From the NCBI GenBank assembly GCA_040217175.1, contig JAVJNT010000002.1, positions 682,001 through 746,000 of the forward strand: a stretch of DNA of 64,000 nt, written 5' to 3'. Below, in pieces: positions 15,428 to 24,755 of this stretch (positions are counted from its first letter, which is position 1; every line of letters starts with the position of its first letter). A program made the position numbers and the translations under genes. The DNA comes from Phycisphaerales bacterium. Lineage in GTDB: Bacteria > Planctomycetota > Phycisphaerae > Phycisphaerales > UBA1924. Below the pieces are notes generated by a model, which was not told the DNA's origin, ran no database searches, and was given only the letters and a program-made list of their open reading frames with translations.

Positions 15428-18124
15428 ATGGACGAGACGCCGAACCAGGGAAGCGATCAGGGGCCGCCAACCCCCGACGACGCCGCGCGCCAGCCGGACG
15501 AAAGTTCGAGCGCCGAGCGTCGGCTCATCGAGGCCGCGTTAGAGGGCGCCGAGCCCGCGAGCGGCTGGCCCGAGTCGACGCAGGCATGGTTCGAGGGCGC
15601 GCCGCTGCCGCCGCACGGGGCGTTCCCCGGCTACGACATCGTGCGCGAGATCCACCGCGGCGGACAGGGCGTGGTGTACCAGGCCGTGCAGCTCAGCACG
15701 CGGCGACACGTGGCGATCAAGGTCATGCACTCGGGCCCGTTCATGGGCTCGTCGGGCCGCGCGCGGTTCGAGCGCGAGGTCCAGGTGCTGGGCCAGCTCG
15801 ACCACCCCAACATCGTGGGCATTCACGACAGCGGCGTGACGACGGATGGCTCGTGCTTCTACGTAATGGATTACATCAGCGGGAAGCCGCTCGATCGCCT
15901 GATGGAGGAGGGCCAGCTCCCCATCCGCGAGTCGCTCCGGCTCTTCGCCAAGATCTGCGACGCCGTCGCGGCGGCCCACCTCAAGGGCGTCATCCACCGC
16001 GACCTGAAGCCCAGCAACATCCGCATCGATAAGCACGGCGAGCCCATCGTCGTCGACTTCGGTCTCGCGAAGCTGGCCATCCCGGACCTCGACGCCGAGG
16101 GCAGCGGCCGGCTCATGAGCATGACCGGGCAGTTCATCGGCTCGCTGCCGTGGGCGAGCCCCGAGCAGGCCGACGGGTCGCCCACGAACATCGACGTTCG
16201 CACCGACGTGTACTCGCTGGGCGTCATCCTGTACCAGCTCCTGACGAACCGCTTCCCGTACGAAGTGCTGGGCAACATGCGCGACGTGCTGGACAACATC
16301 GTCCGCGTCGAGCCCGCCCGGCCCAGCACGATCCGCCGCAAGATCAACGACGAGGTCGAGACGATCGTGCTCAAGGCGCTGGCCAAGCAGCGCGAGCGCC
16401 GCTATCAGAGTGCGGGCGAACTCGGCCGCGACGTGCACCGGTTCCTCGACGGCCAGCCGATCGAGGCCAAGCGCGACAGCGGCTGGTATGTCATCTCCAA
16501 GACGCTGAAGCGGTACCGCGTGCCGGTGGCCCTCGGGGCGGGCGGGCTGGCGGCGCTCGTCGTCTTCGCGGTGGTCGTCTCGGTGCTGTACAGCGACGCG
16601 GAAGCAGCGCGCGGCGTGGCCGAAGAGAAGACGGTCGAGGCCCAGCGATTGCTGGAGGCCGAAGCGGAGCAGCGCGCCCGGGCCGAGGCTCGCCTCGCGG
16701 CGGTCTTCGACCTGACCGAGACCATGACCACGGTGTTCTACGACGCGGTGGTCAACCTGCGTGGCGGCACCCCGGCGAAGCTCTCGCTCGCCGAGCGGGC
16801 GGTCGCAGCCCTCGATCAATTCGAGGACGACGTGCGGGGCGATCCGGTGCGCACGCTCCAGATCGGCCGGGGGCGGCTCCGGTTGGGCGATCTCTATGCC
16901 GGCCGCCGAGACCTGCACCGCATCGGCAAGCCGGAGGAAGGCCAGGCGCTGTATGCCTCGGCGCTCTCGCTCGCCGACGCGGTGTTGGCCGACGAGCCTG
17001 GTTCGGTCACGGCGATGCACCTGCGTGCTGATGCGCTGACGCACCTGGGGCACGCGGCCCGGCTCATGCGTGAATTCGAGCGCTCGGTCGAGCTGTACGA
17101 GCAGTCACTCGCCGCCTTCGACAAGGCCATCGACGCGCCGCCCGATACCGACGAACTGCTTGGCAAGCTCAGGCTCGCCCATGCCGACGCGCTACTCGAG
17201 CTTGGCAACTCGCTCATCGGGCAGGCGCTACGCAGCGACGATGCGGACCAGCGCTCGCGGCTCAATGCCCGGGCGGAATCGACGTACGAGCGCGGCCGGA
17301 CCTCCTTCGATCGACTCTCGAGCCAACTGGAAGGGCTGCAACGGAACCGAGCCAGGCTGGGCGCTTCGCGTGCGCAGGTGCGGCTCGCGCTCATGCGCAT
17401 CCGCGCCAGCGAGGCGTCGATCGCCGATCCCGGGCAAGCGGACCGGGGCCTGGAGGCGATCGACCGCGCCGTCGCGCTGCTCGCGAGTGCGAACGACACG
17501 CTGCAGTCACTCGCCGAGGCCGAACCGGCGAACGGCGTCTATCCCTCCGACATGGGCGTTGCCTACGACGCATGGGGACAGGCGCTCCGGCAGCGGGCCC
17601 GCCTGTACGAGGCGATGGCGGGCGAGGCGGCCGGCGAGGATGCGGCAGAGCCTCTTGAGCAGGCGCGCATCGCGAGGCGCGATGCGGTGGCCATCCTCAC
17701 CGATGGCATCGACATCATCCGACGCTCGATCAACGCCGACGATTCGGACGTCGCGTTCCATCGCACGCTCGCCCACCTGCTGAACAAGCGCGCCAGAGCG
17801 CTCGATGCGCTCGAAGAGTCTCGGCAGGCCGAGCAGGACTTCGTCGAGTCGGCCGGCGTTCGAGACATGCTCGCCGACACGGACCCCACGGGCCAGCACC
17901 TGAACGACGCGATGGTGGGCTGGTACTACGTCGGGGTGTTCAGGGAAGGCCAGGCCGACGAGACCGGGGAGGAGACGACGCTCCGCGAAGCCCTCGCTGC
18001 CTTCGAGCGGGCCCGCGGCTACATCGAGCAGCAGCAGCAGGCCGGCATGAGTACCGATAACGGTGATCTCACGACCATCGACGCCCGTATCAAAGCCGTA
18101 CGGGACAAGCTTTCGTCCGGCTGA
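15428..18124 (+). CDS. Hanks-type Ser/Thr protein kinase with sensory C-terminal region
   Basis: This 898-residue protein has a cytoplasmic kinase domain (about residues 69-340): glycine loop IHRGGQGVVY, VAIK lysine K98, catalytic HRDLKPSN with D192, DFG at 210-212 and the activation-loop SPEQ. One membrane segment follows (about 365-388). The extracytoplasmic part (about 390-890) is helical with TPR-like Ala/Leu/Tyr patterns and may detect a ligand or partner. N-terminal residues 1-65 are Pro/Glu-rich and disordered. All kinase residues needed for activity are present. It follows the ECF sigma gene by 28 bp, so the two are probably co-transcribed and functionally linked. Confidence 0.92.
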   Translation: MDETPNQGSDQGPPTPDDAARQPDESSSAERRLIEAALEGAEPASGWPESTQAWFEGAPLPPHGAFPGYDIVREIHRGGQGVVYQAVQLSTRRHVAIKVMHSGPFMGSSGRARFEREVQVLGQLDHPNIVGIHDSGVTTDGSCFYVMDYISGKPLDRLMEEGQLPIRESLRLFAKICDAVAAAHLKGVIHRDLKPSNIRIDKHGEPIVVDFGLAKLAIPDLDAEGSGRLMSMTGQFIGSLPWASPEQADGSPTNIDVRTDVYSLGVILYQLLTNRFPYEVLGNMRDVLDNIVRVEPARPSTIRRKINDEVETIVLKALAKQRERRYQSAGELGRDVHRFLDGQPIEAKRDSGWYVISKTLKRYRVPVALGAGGLAALVVFAVVVSVLYSDAEAARGVAEEKTVEAQRLLEAEAEQRARAEARLAAVFDLTETMTTVFYDAVVNLRGGTPAKLSLAERAVAALDQFEDDVRGDPVRTLQIGRGRLRLGDLYAGRRDLHRIGKPEEGQALYASALSLADAVLADEPGSVTAMHLRADALTHLGHAARLMREFERSVELYEQSLAAFDKAIDAPPDTDELLGKLRLAHADALLELGNSLIGQALRSDDADQRSRLNARAESTYERGRTSFDRLSSQLEGLQRNRARLGASRAQVRLALMRIRASEASIADPGQADRGLEAIDRAVALLASANDTLQSLAEAEPANGVYPSDMGVAYDAWGQALRQRARLYEAMAGEAAGEDAAEPLEQARIARRDAVAILTDGIDIIRRSINADDSDVAFHRTLAHLLNKRARALDALEESRQAEQDFVESAGVRDMLADTDPTGQHLNDAMVGWYYVGVFREGQADETGEETTLREALAAFERARGYIEQQQQAGMSTDNGDLTTIDARIKAVRDKLSSG

Positions 18125-18148
18125 TCTTTTCAAACATTGCGAATGGCC

Positions 18149-18177
18149 TTGAGTCACCGTTCGCATTCTGATATCTT
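18149..18177 (+). promoter_or_regulatory. Candidate sigma-70-type promoter for the PEP-CTERM gene
   Basis: TTGAGT (18149-18154) and TATCTT (18172-18177) are separated by 17 bp, the optimal spacing. The promoter sits 44 bp before the ATG of the gene at 18221 and after the kinase stop, in a locally AT-richer patch. Confidence 0.45.
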
Positions 18178-18220
18178 GCACCCAGAGAGACACGCCGCGG
18201 TCGCGGCGAGAGGAGAGAAC

Positions 18221-19732
18221 ATGGCGACTCTGGGCCTTCCCCGTGTGGTTGTTTCCATGGGTGTCCTTGGCGCGTGCGTCCATGCATGCGTGGGGCAGGT
18301 CATCGATGCAACGTGGATTGATGACACGTCGGGCACTTGGTCCGACGCGGCTCGGTGGTCGTCACCCGACTTCCCGACGGCGCGGGGCCCGGACCTGTAC
18401 CGGGCCATCATCGAATTCGACTCGGGCGGCGCGTACACGATCTCGCTCGGTGCCGCCATTGATCTTGACAGCCTGAGGTTCACCAGCACCGACGCCACGA
18501 TCGACGGCGGCGGCACGGGCACCATCGTCGTTCGTACCGAGCTGGAGTTCGGCGACGGCACGGCACGGGCGATCTCGGAGCTCATGAGCGAGGGCACGCT
18601 GCTCTTCACCGGCGACCTCGTTGCGGAAATCGACGACACGCCATTGTGCCACGTGGGCTCCGTGGGTCGCAAGACCGGCACGGGCGACATCCTGCTGACG
18701 GGAACGACCGTCTTCGAGATCATGGACGGCAGCTCGTTCACGATCGAGAGCAGCGGCGACTTCGGCGGCGATGGCACCGCACGCATCATCAACGACGGCG
18801 TTTTCGCGAAGCAGTCGGCGGGGTTGACGCTCATCGAGGACGTGGGCTTCGTCAACACCGGCACCGTTGTCGTCGAGGACGGCACCCTCGAGATCACCAA
18901 TCCGATCCTGCCCAGCGCGGGCACGCTCGGCCCGGCGACCTACGACATCTTCGACGCAGCGACGCTGGATCTGTCGGGCACGACGCTCGATACGAACCAG
19001 GCCGACGTGATCTTCCGCGGGCCAGATTCGGCGTTCCCGCAGTTCTCGGCCGTCGAGACGAACCAAGGCCTCGCGCGTGCCGAGGGTGGCGCCGACATCT
19101 CGTTCTCGCCCACCAGCGGGCTGGCCAACGAGGGCGTCCTCGAGGCGGACGGCGTGGGCTCGACGATCACCGCGACGGGCTCGCTGACCAACACGGGACA
19201 GATCACCGTGTTCAACGGCGGGATCGTTCGATCCGCCACGGTGGAGAACAACCTCGGCGTTGTCGAAGGCAACGGAACCATCCAGGCCGCGCTGTTCACC
19301 AACAACGGCTTGGTCAGCCCCGGGAACTCCCCGGGCGTGCTGGTCACCGAGAACCCTACCGGAACGCACTTCTTCCAGCAGGGATTCGACGGCACGCTGC
19401 TCATCGAGATCGAGGGACGCACGCCGGGCATCGATCACGACGTGCTCGAGATCCGCGGCGGCGCATTCCTCGACGGCGTGCTGCAGCTGGAGTTTTCCCC
19501 CTTCTCGGGGGAGCCGCCGGTGCAGCCGGGCGATCAGTTTGAGATCATCCTTGCCGACAGCCTCGACGGTCAGTTCCGCGACATCGAGCTCCGGGGCCTC
19601 GGCCTCGAGGGAGACGTCGACGTCCTCTTCACGCCCGGTGGGGTGGTGATCGTCGTGCAGCAGGTCCCGGCCCCGGGGGCACTCGTACTCCTCGGCCTGG
19701 GAGGGATGATGGCGGGCCGCCGGCGTCGGTGA
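18221..19732 (+). CDS. Secreted beta-solenoid-type protein with PEP-CTERM-like tail
   Basis: The 503-residue protein has an N-terminal signal peptide, then a repetitive Gly/Thr/Asn-rich body of the autotransporter-like, parallel-beta type (for example GTWSDAARWSS, TGQITVFNGG, NNGLVSPGNSPGVL), typical of extracellular beta-solenoid surface proteins. The C-terminus reads VPAPGALVLLGLGGMMAGRRRR: Pro motif, hydrophobic helix and Arg cluster. This is the PEP-CTERM sorting layout, read by exosortase, although the PEP triad is VPAP here. AGGAGAG precedes the ATG at 18221. Its TGA is directly followed by the complement of the bcp stop codon, so the two convergent genes touch. No exosortase gene is in the window. 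Confidence 0.8.
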   Translation: MATLGLPRVVVSMGVLGACVHACVGQVIDATWIDDTSGTWSDAARWSSPDFPTARGPDLYRAIIEFDSGGAYTISLGAAIDLDSLRFTSTDATIDGGGTGTIVVRTELEFGDGTARAISELMSEGTLLFTGDLVAEIDDTPLCHVGSVGRKTGTGDILLTGTTVFEIMDGSSFTIESSGDFGGDGTARIINDGVFAKQSAGLTLIEDVGFVNTGTVVVEDGTLEITNPILPSAGTLGPATYDIFDAATLDLSGTTLDTNQADVIFRGPDSAFPQFSAVETNQGLARAEGGADISFSPTSGLANEGVLEADGVGSTITATGSLTNTGQITVFNGGIVRSATVENNLGVVEGNGTIQAALFTNNGLVSPGNSPGVLVTENPTGTHFFQQGFDGTLLIEIEGRTPGIDHDVLEIRGGAFLDGVLQLEFSPFSGEPPVQPGDQFEIILADSLDGQFRDIELRGLGLEGDVDVLFTPGGVVIVVQQVPAPGALVLLGLGGMMAGRRRR

Positions 19733-20242
19733 TCAGTCGAGTTCGCGAAGCGCTCCGGCAACGTCGTCGACGTGGCCGGGCACCTTGACCTTGCTCCAGA
19801 CCTGCGCGACCTTGCCGTTCGCGTCGATCAGGAAGGTCGTGCGCTCGATGCCCATGTACGTTCGGCCGTACATGCTCTTCTCGACCCACACGCCGTACTT
19901 CTGCGCGACGACGGGGTCGGGCTTGCCTTCGTCGTTCTCGCGATCGTCGGCCAGCAGCGGGAAGTTGAGATCGTTCTTGGAGGCGAACTTCGCTTTGCTC
20001 TTCGTGTCAAGGATGCTGATGCCAAGGACCGTCGCGCCGAGCTCCTCGAACGCGGGGAGCTGATCGCGGAAGTCGCAAGCCTCCTGCGTGCAGCCACTCG
20101 TCGAGTCCTTCGGATAGAAGAACAGCACCAGCGGCTTGCCGGCGTAATCGGAGAGCGCGTGGGTCTGGCCGTCCTGGTCCTTCAGCTTGAACGCGGGTGC
20201 TTTTCGGCCGGCCTTGATCGGTCCTTCGGTCGTTGCGGGCAT
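19733..20242 (-). CDS. bcp: Peroxiredoxin of the BCP/PrxQ type
   Basis: This thioredoxin-dependent peroxidase reduces hydrogen peroxide and organic peroxides in the cytoplasm. Of 169 residues, the thioredoxin-fold core carries the peroxidatic Cys in STSGCTQEAC (C51) and a second Cys five residues later (C56), the PrxQ arrangement where the resolving Cys sits on the same helix. The downstream ERTTFLIDANGKV and RxxYMGI segments are as expected. The ATG at 20242 has GGAGG six bases upstream. It may be co-transcribed with the membrane protein gene 68 bp upstream, and it is convergent with the PEP-CTERM gene. Confidence 0.93.
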   Translation of the reverse strand: MPATTEGPIKAGRKAPAFKLKDQDGQTHALSDYAGKPLVLFFYPKDSTSGCTQEACDFRDQLPAFEELGATVLGISILDTKSKAKFASKNDLNFPLLADDRENDEGKPDPVVAQKYGVWVEKSMYGRTYMGIERTTFLIDANGKVAQVWSKVKVPGHVDDVAGALRELD

Positions 20243-20310
20243 GGGTGCCTCCTTCCGGTGAGGAGGCTACGGCCTGCCGCGTGCGATGCCGGCGAGCGTC
20301 AATGCAGGAT

Positions 20311-20862
20311 TCAGGAAAGCACCCATCGGACCATGGTCGCCGCCAGCACGACGCCCACCATCATCGCGATCGCGAAGCGGGCCATGACCGGCAGCGATGC
20401 CGGGTTGGGCGTGTGGGCCTGGCGGATGAGCGGGAGTCGCTCGGCCGTGGCGAGCCCGAGCGGTTCCTGCCCGCAGCGGGCCGAGTCCTGGACGATGGCG
20501 ATGACGAGGTTGGCGTCGAACTGCCGCAGCCCAAGCCGCGTGGCCTGGCTGAGGAGACGATCGCGGGACTCGGGGCGGAGGATGGCCGAGCGACCGCCCT
20601 CCATGCTGGCGGCGACGCGGCAGGCGAAGACCCACCGCGCGTCGGCCGCGTCGATCGAGGCCGCCTGTCGGTTGGCCCGCGCAACCTCCAACTCGCGGGC
20701 GGCCTGCCGGATGGCCTCGCTGGGCCGCTCGGGCTGCGTGGCGTCGCCCACCAGTGACGCCACCGCCCGAGCCGCGTTGCGTGCCGGCAACGCCGTTGCA
20801 CGCACGCCACGCCCGTCGCCGACGAGACGCAACGAATGACCATTTCCGGCAGATTCCACCAT
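20311..20862 (-). CDS. Hypothetical protein with C-terminal membrane anchor
   Basis: I do not recognise this 183-residue protein. It is soluble and helical for most of its length, with Ala/Arg/Glu-rich helices (RPSEAIRQAARELEVARANRQAA) and a segment resembling RLGLRQFDANLVIAIVQD, then one hydrophobic helix near residues 160-180 ending just before the stop (FAIAMMVGVVLAATMVRWVLS). The topology is that of a tail-anchored protein. The ATG at 20862 is a guess: no clear ribosome site is visible and upstream in-frame codons look non-coding. It is divergent from the gene at 20927, about 64 bp away, and upstream of bcp on the same strand. Confidence 0.6.
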   Translation of the reverse strand: MVESAGNGHSLRLVGDGRGVRATALPARNAARAVASLVGDATQPERPSEAIRQAARELEVARANRQAASIDAADARWVFACRVAASMEGGRSAILRPESRDRLLSQATRLGLRQFDANLVIAIVQDSARCGQEPLGLATAERLPLIRQAHTPNPASLPVMARFAIAMMVGVVLAATMVRWVLS

Positions 20863-20926
20863 CGCAGTGCCGGAGGGTGCATATCTCGTGCCGAAGCGGC
20901 CCGAATCCGTCGATACACTGGCCAGC

Positions 20927-21469
20927 ATGACCGAGGGAGACGCCCAACCCGAACAGCCCCTCCAGCCGGACGAACGCGCGGGCGATGCGCTGCCCGATCT
21001 GGCGGTTTCCCGGACGCCCGAGGCCGTCTTGCAAGAGCTCGGCCAGGCGGCACGCCGGGGCAAGCTGCCCGAATACGCCCCCGGCGGCCCCGACGACGCC
21101 CTGTTCCGCGCCAGTGCGCTCGGCCATCCTTTCGACCGGGACTTGCTGGCGTGGGCCGAACCACGCGACGGTGGCGTTCGACTCCGATTCGGGCTGCACT
21201 GGCGGAAGAAAGTTCCGATAATCTACGTCATCGCCATGATTGCGACGGTGGAGCCGGGCAGGTACTTCCTGGACGTCATGATCCCCGGCTCGTGGGGCTG
21301 GGGATCGATCATGTGGTGGTACTACCCGCTCACGATCCTGTCGCTGCCGATCATGTGGTGGAGCTTCGTCCGCAGTTCTCGAAAGACGACAGAGGAGACG
21401 GCCCGCGAAAGCCACGAGGCGATCCGGACGATCCTGGGGGCGGAAGCGGTTGGCCCGGATCGTCCCTGA
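20927..21469 (+). CDS. Hypothetical protein with membrane segment
   Basis: This 180-residue protein has a charged N-terminal half (ALPDLAVSRTPEAVLQELGQAARRGKLPEYAPGG) that looks like a short helical domain, then a membrane region of one or two helices near residues 100-150 rich in Trp and Tyr (IIYVIAMIATVEPG and IMWWYYPLTILSLPIMWW), and a charged C-terminus. No catalytic motif is seen. The ATG at 20927 is preceded by no strong Shine-Dalgarno, so the start is uncertain by a few codons. It is divergent from the tail-anchored protein gene and may share a regulatory region with it. Confidence 0.6.
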   Translation: MTEGDAQPEQPLQPDERAGDALPDLAVSRTPEAVLQELGQAARRGKLPEYAPGGPDDALFRASALGHPFDRDLLAWAEPRDGGVRLRFGLHWRKKVPIIYVIAMIATVEPGRYFLDVMIPGSWGWGSIMWWYYPLTILSLPIMWWSFVRSSRKTTEETARESHEAIRTILGAEAVGPDRP

Positions 21470-21603
21470 TAGGAAGTTTGCCCAACGCACGGAAAGGGCG
21501 GCCCGCCAGTTCCGATAGACTTATGGCCCCGGCGCGGCGTGACCGCGCCCCAAAGGAATCACCCATTCGGCCCGGCCGGCTCCAACAGGCCAGGAGGAAG
21601 CAC

Positions 21604-23322
21604 ATGCTCAAGTCTGCTCGTTCGTTCGAAGGCCTCGCCGGCCGGATGTCCTGCGTCATCGCCGCCTGCGGGCTCGCGCTCTCCGCGCCCGCGTTGGCCA
21701 AGCCCCAGGTGCTCGACTGGGTCCCCACCGACGTGAGCGGCGTCATCGCCGTCAACAACCTCGGCGGCGCGATGGGCGATCTTCGCGCGTTCTATCAGGC
21801 CAGCAACCTGCCGCCCATGGAAGGCGAGATGCAGGCGATGCTCTCGGAGGTCGACGGCGTGGGCGTCGATGCCGGCCGGTCGGCCGCGTTCTTCTTCATC
21901 GGTGGCGACCAGAACAGCGTGATGCTGCTGCCGGTCACCGGATACAACGAGTTCGTCACCGGGCGTGGTGGCGTGGGCGCGGGCGTCGAAGAGATCGAGT
22001 TCGGCGGCCAGAACGTCTTCGTGAAGAAGGTCAACGACTCGTACGTTGCCATGAGCGACGATGACGGCTTCCTGGAGATGTGGGAGCCCGCCAACGGCAA
22101 CCTCGAGGCGCACGCCAGCGCCATCGGCAGCCGCTCGCTGAGCGCGGCCGAGTCGGCGGACCTCTTCATCGTTGGCTCCATCGCCTCGCTCGCCGATGAG
22201 TGGCGGCAGGGCTACGAAGGCATGAAGGGCATGGCCATGATGTTCGGCGGGCCTGAGGCCGCCCAGGGCTTCGGCGCGATCGACCCGCTGGTGGGCGCCT
22301 TCCTGACCGATGCGCAGGCAGGCGTCGTGACGCTCGACTTCGCCGCCGACGGCGTGACGGCTCGCATGCTGAGCCGCTTCAAGGAAGGCTCGATGCTGAG
22401 CGGCTTGTTCCAGGGCAAGTCGAGCACTGAAGGCCTGCTGGCCCGCGTGCCCGACATGCCCTTCGCGTTCGCGGCGGCGTACGACACGTCGTCGCCCGGC
22501 GTGCAGAGCATCCTGGGTATGATGCAGGAGGGCATGGGCGACGAGATGGCAGGCCAGGCCCGCGCCATGATGGACATGCTCAACAACTCCAGCGGCGGAG
22601 CCATGGTGCTGGGCGCTCCCTCGATGCAGGAAATGAGCATCGGCGCCGGCGCCTTCGTGCGGAGCGCCGCGTACTACCGCTCGGACGAGCCCGGCAAGCT
22701 GCAGAAGGCGTTGGCCGACGGCATGAAGATCGCCGACGGGCAGCGCACCGAGCAGGAAGGCCTGGTCATTACGACCAACACGAGCTACCGCCCCGAAGCC
22801 CGCGTGATCGACGGCGTGACCGTCGACGAGTGGGGCGTGACCACCAACATCGAGGGCGAAGCCAACGAGCAGGCCATGCAGGCCCAGATGGCCATGAGCA
22901 TGATGTTCGGCAGCAACGGCCTGGGTGGCTACGTGGCCCCCACCGACAACGGCGTGGTCATGACCATGTCCCGCAACAGCCAGATGCTGACGCAGACGCT
23001 CGAAGCGGCGTCCAACGGCGGCGGCCTGGGCACCAACCAGAGCATCGACGCCATCTCGGCCAAGCTGCCCGGCGACCGGGCGCTGGAGCTCTACGTCGGC
23101 GTCGACCACCTGCTGGGTATCGGCGCCGCGTTCCTGGGCGACATCCCCGAAATGCCGCCGGTGGCGATCGTCGCGGCTAGCGGCGACGGCACCGCCGAGA
23201 TCGCGCTGCACATCTCCCCCGTCGTCATCTCCAAGGGCATGGAGCTCGGCATGATGTTCGGCGGCATGGGCGGGCCGGGCATGGAGTTCGAAGACGACGG
23301 CATGGGCGGGCCGGCCTTCTGA
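21604..23322 (+). CDS. Secreted hypothetical protein
   Basis: This 572-residue protein begins with a signal peptide (hydrophobic stretch ending ALSAPALAKP around residues 25-33) and is otherwise soluble, so it is likely periplasmic. It is unusually rich in Met and Gly, with many MxM-type segments such as MGMMMFGG. The C-terminus is Gly/Met-rich and acidic (GGMGGPG..., ending MGGPAF). The body contains mixed alpha/beta blocks, and I do not recognise the family. AGGAGG precedes the ATG at 21604 by six bases. The stop codon overlaps the apparent folP start by 4 bp (CTGA), so the genes are probably co-transcribed. Confidence 0.75.
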   Translation: MLKSARSFEGLAGRMSCVIAACGLALSAPALAKPQVLDWVPTDVSGVIAVNNLGGAMGDLRAFYQASNLPPMEGEMQAMLSEVDGVGVDAGRSAAFFFIGGDQNSVMLLPVTGYNEFVTGRGGVGAGVEEIEFGGQNVFVKKVNDSYVAMSDDDGFLEMWEPANGNLEAHASAIGSRSLSAAESADLFIVGSIASLADEWRQGYEGMKGMAMMFGGPEAAQGFGAIDPLVGAFLTDAQAGVVTLDFAADGVTARMLSRFKEGSMLSGLFQGKSSTEGLLARVPDMPFAFAAAYDTSSPGVQSILGMMQEGMGDEMAGQARAMMDMLNNSSGGAMVLGAPSMQEMSIGAGAFVRSAAYYRSDEPGKLQKALADGMKIADGQRTEQEGLVITTNTSYRPEARVIDGVTVDEWGVTTNIEGEANEQAMQAQMAMSMMFGSNGLGGYVAPTDNGVVMTMSRNSQMLTQTLEAASNGGGLGTNQSIDAISAKLPGDRALELYVGVDHLLGIGAAFLGDIPEMPPVAIVAASGDGTAEIALHISPVVISKGMELGMMFGGMGGPGMEFEDDGMGGPAF

Positions 23323-24236
23323 CCGACGCCGCGGCCCCATCCCGGTACTGGGCGCTGGCCCACGGACGCGCGGTTGCTCTCGAGCAGCCGCGCGTCGTTG
23401 CCATCCTGAACGCCACGCCCGACAGCTTCTATGACGGCGGCGAGCTTGCAAGCGTGGAGGCCGCCGTCGAGCGTGCACGGCGGGCGGTGCGCAAAGGCGC
23501 GGCGATGCTCGACGTCGGTGGCGAGAGCACGCGGCCGGGCGCACCGCGCGTCGCGGCAGACGAGCAGGTCGCGCGGGTCGTGCCCATCATCGAGGCGATT
23601 CGGGCGTGTGAAGATCGAGCGACGGCGGACGTACCCATCAGCGTCGATACGACGCGAAGCGATGTCGCGCGTGCCGCGATCGACGCGGGCGCCGACGCCG
23701 TCAACGACGTCTCGGGCGGCACGGAGGATCCGAAGCTGCTGGAGATCGTCGCGCACACCGGAGCGGGGCTGGTGCTCATGCACCGCGGCGCACCGCCGCC
23801 CCAGGACAGGTACGCCGACGAGTACGCGGACGAGCCCGACTTCGCCGGTGGCGTGGTGGCGACGGTGCAAGCGACGCTGGCGGCACACGCACAACGCGCG
23901 CTGGATGCCGGCGTTGCGCCCGAGCGGATCGTCATCGATCCGGGTCTCGGCTTCGGCAAGAGCGTCGAGCAGAACGTCCAGTTGCTCCGCCGCATCGGGG
24001 ACCTTGCGTCGCTGGGTTACCCGGTGTACGTCGGGGCAAGCCGCAAGCGGTTCGTGGGGCGCATCTCGATCGGGCCCGAGAGCGAGCCGGCGGATCGGCT
24101 GGCGGGCTCGCTGGCATGCACGCTCCTGGCCGCCCAGGGCGGAGCCCTGCTCCACCGCGTGCACGACCCCACCGAGCACGTCCGGGCCTTATCGGTATTG
24201 AGCGCCTGGAATGCCGGGCGCGAGAATGGGGTTTGA
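23319..24236 (+). CDS. folP: Dihydropteroate synthase with apparent CTG start
   Basis: DHPS joins pterin pyrophosphate to p-aminobenzoate in folate synthesis. Motifs are NATPDSFYDGGE (normally NVTPDSFSDGG), GGESTRPGA, VDTTRSDVARAA, AVNDVSGG, LMHRGAPP, IDPGLGFGKSVEQN and GASRKRFVG. From 23319 the product is 305 residues, near normal length with a sensible lead-in (SRYWALAHGRAVALEQPRVV). No ATG, GTG or TTG is available in frame before the NATPDSF motif: the first such codon is GTG at 23454, inside the fold. The best start is CTG at 23319, which overlaps the upstream stop as CTGA, so translational coupling is likely. The start codon itself is inference. Confidence 0.85.
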   Translation: MTDAAAPSRYWALAHGRAVALEQPRVVAILNATPDSFYDGGELASVEAAVERARRAVRKGAAMLDVGGESTRPGAPRVAADEQVARVVPIIEAIRACEDRATADVPISVDTTRSDVARAAIDAGADAVNDVSGGTEDPKLLEIVAHTGAGLVLMHRGAPPPQDRYADEYADEPDFAGGVVATVQATLAAHAQRALDAGVAPERIVIDPGLGFGKSVEQNVQLLRRIGDLASLGYPVYVGASRKRFVGRISIGPESEPADRLAGSLACTLLAAQGGALLHRVHDPTEHVRALSVLSAWNAGRENGV

Positions 24237-24379
24237 CCGTGGCCCTCGCTCCGCCGAACGCCGAAGCGAACGGCCTCGGTGGAAGGCCGAGTGAGGCTCG
24301 CTAGGATCGGGTGTCCGGTCCTCGCGGCACCGGAATGGATGGGTCTGTGAACGACCCCGAGCGACGCAAGGAGCCACGC

Positions 24380-24718
24380 ATGGCCAACGAGCACGTACAA
24401 GAGTTTACCGACGCTAACTTCGAGGCCGACGTGCTCAAGAGCGACCAGCCCGTGCTGGTCGACTTCTGGGCCGAATGGTGCATGCCGTGCCGGATGCTCG
24501 CGCCGATCGTGGACCAGCTCGCCGAGGACTTTGCGGGCAAGGTCAAGGTCGGCAAGCTCGACACGGACGCGAACCGCGACGTCGCGGTGAAGTACGGCAT
24601 CCACGCGATCCCGACCATCATCCTCTTCAAGGACGGCGAGCCGGTGGAGAAGTTCATCGGCCTCAAGAACCGCGAGGAACTCGCCGCCGCGATGGAAGGC
24701 GCCGTCAGCGCGGCCTGA
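24380..24718 (+). CDS. trxA: Thioredoxin
   Basis: Thioredoxin is a small cytoplasmic dithiol reductant. The 112-residue protein has the full fold, with DFWAEWCMPCRMLAP (C34 and C37), the cis-proline in IPTIILFKDG and KFIGLKNREEL. The active site is WCMPC rather than the usual WCGPC; a Met between the cysteines changes redox behaviour and may indicate a specialised partner. AAGGAG precedes the ATG at 24380; the longer frame is non-conserved. Neighbours folP and the Gfo/Idh gene show no obvious link. Confidence 0.92.
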   Translation: MANEHVQEFTDANFEADVLKSDQPVLVDFWAEWCMPCRMLAPIVDQLAEDFAGKVKVGKLDTDANRDVAVKYGIHAIPTIILFKDGEPVEKFIGLKNREELAAAMEGAVSAA

Positions 24719-24755
24719 CGCTTTATCCCCACGCGGGCCATACAGTCACCCCCTG

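Noticed and set aside
20267-21490. Long leftward frames of more than 260 residues over 20267-21490
   Set aside because: Their protein sequence is dominated by Arg/Gly/Ala/Ser with no motif, while opposite-strand frames give coherent proteins; the region is better explained by the genes at 20311-20862 and 20927-21469.
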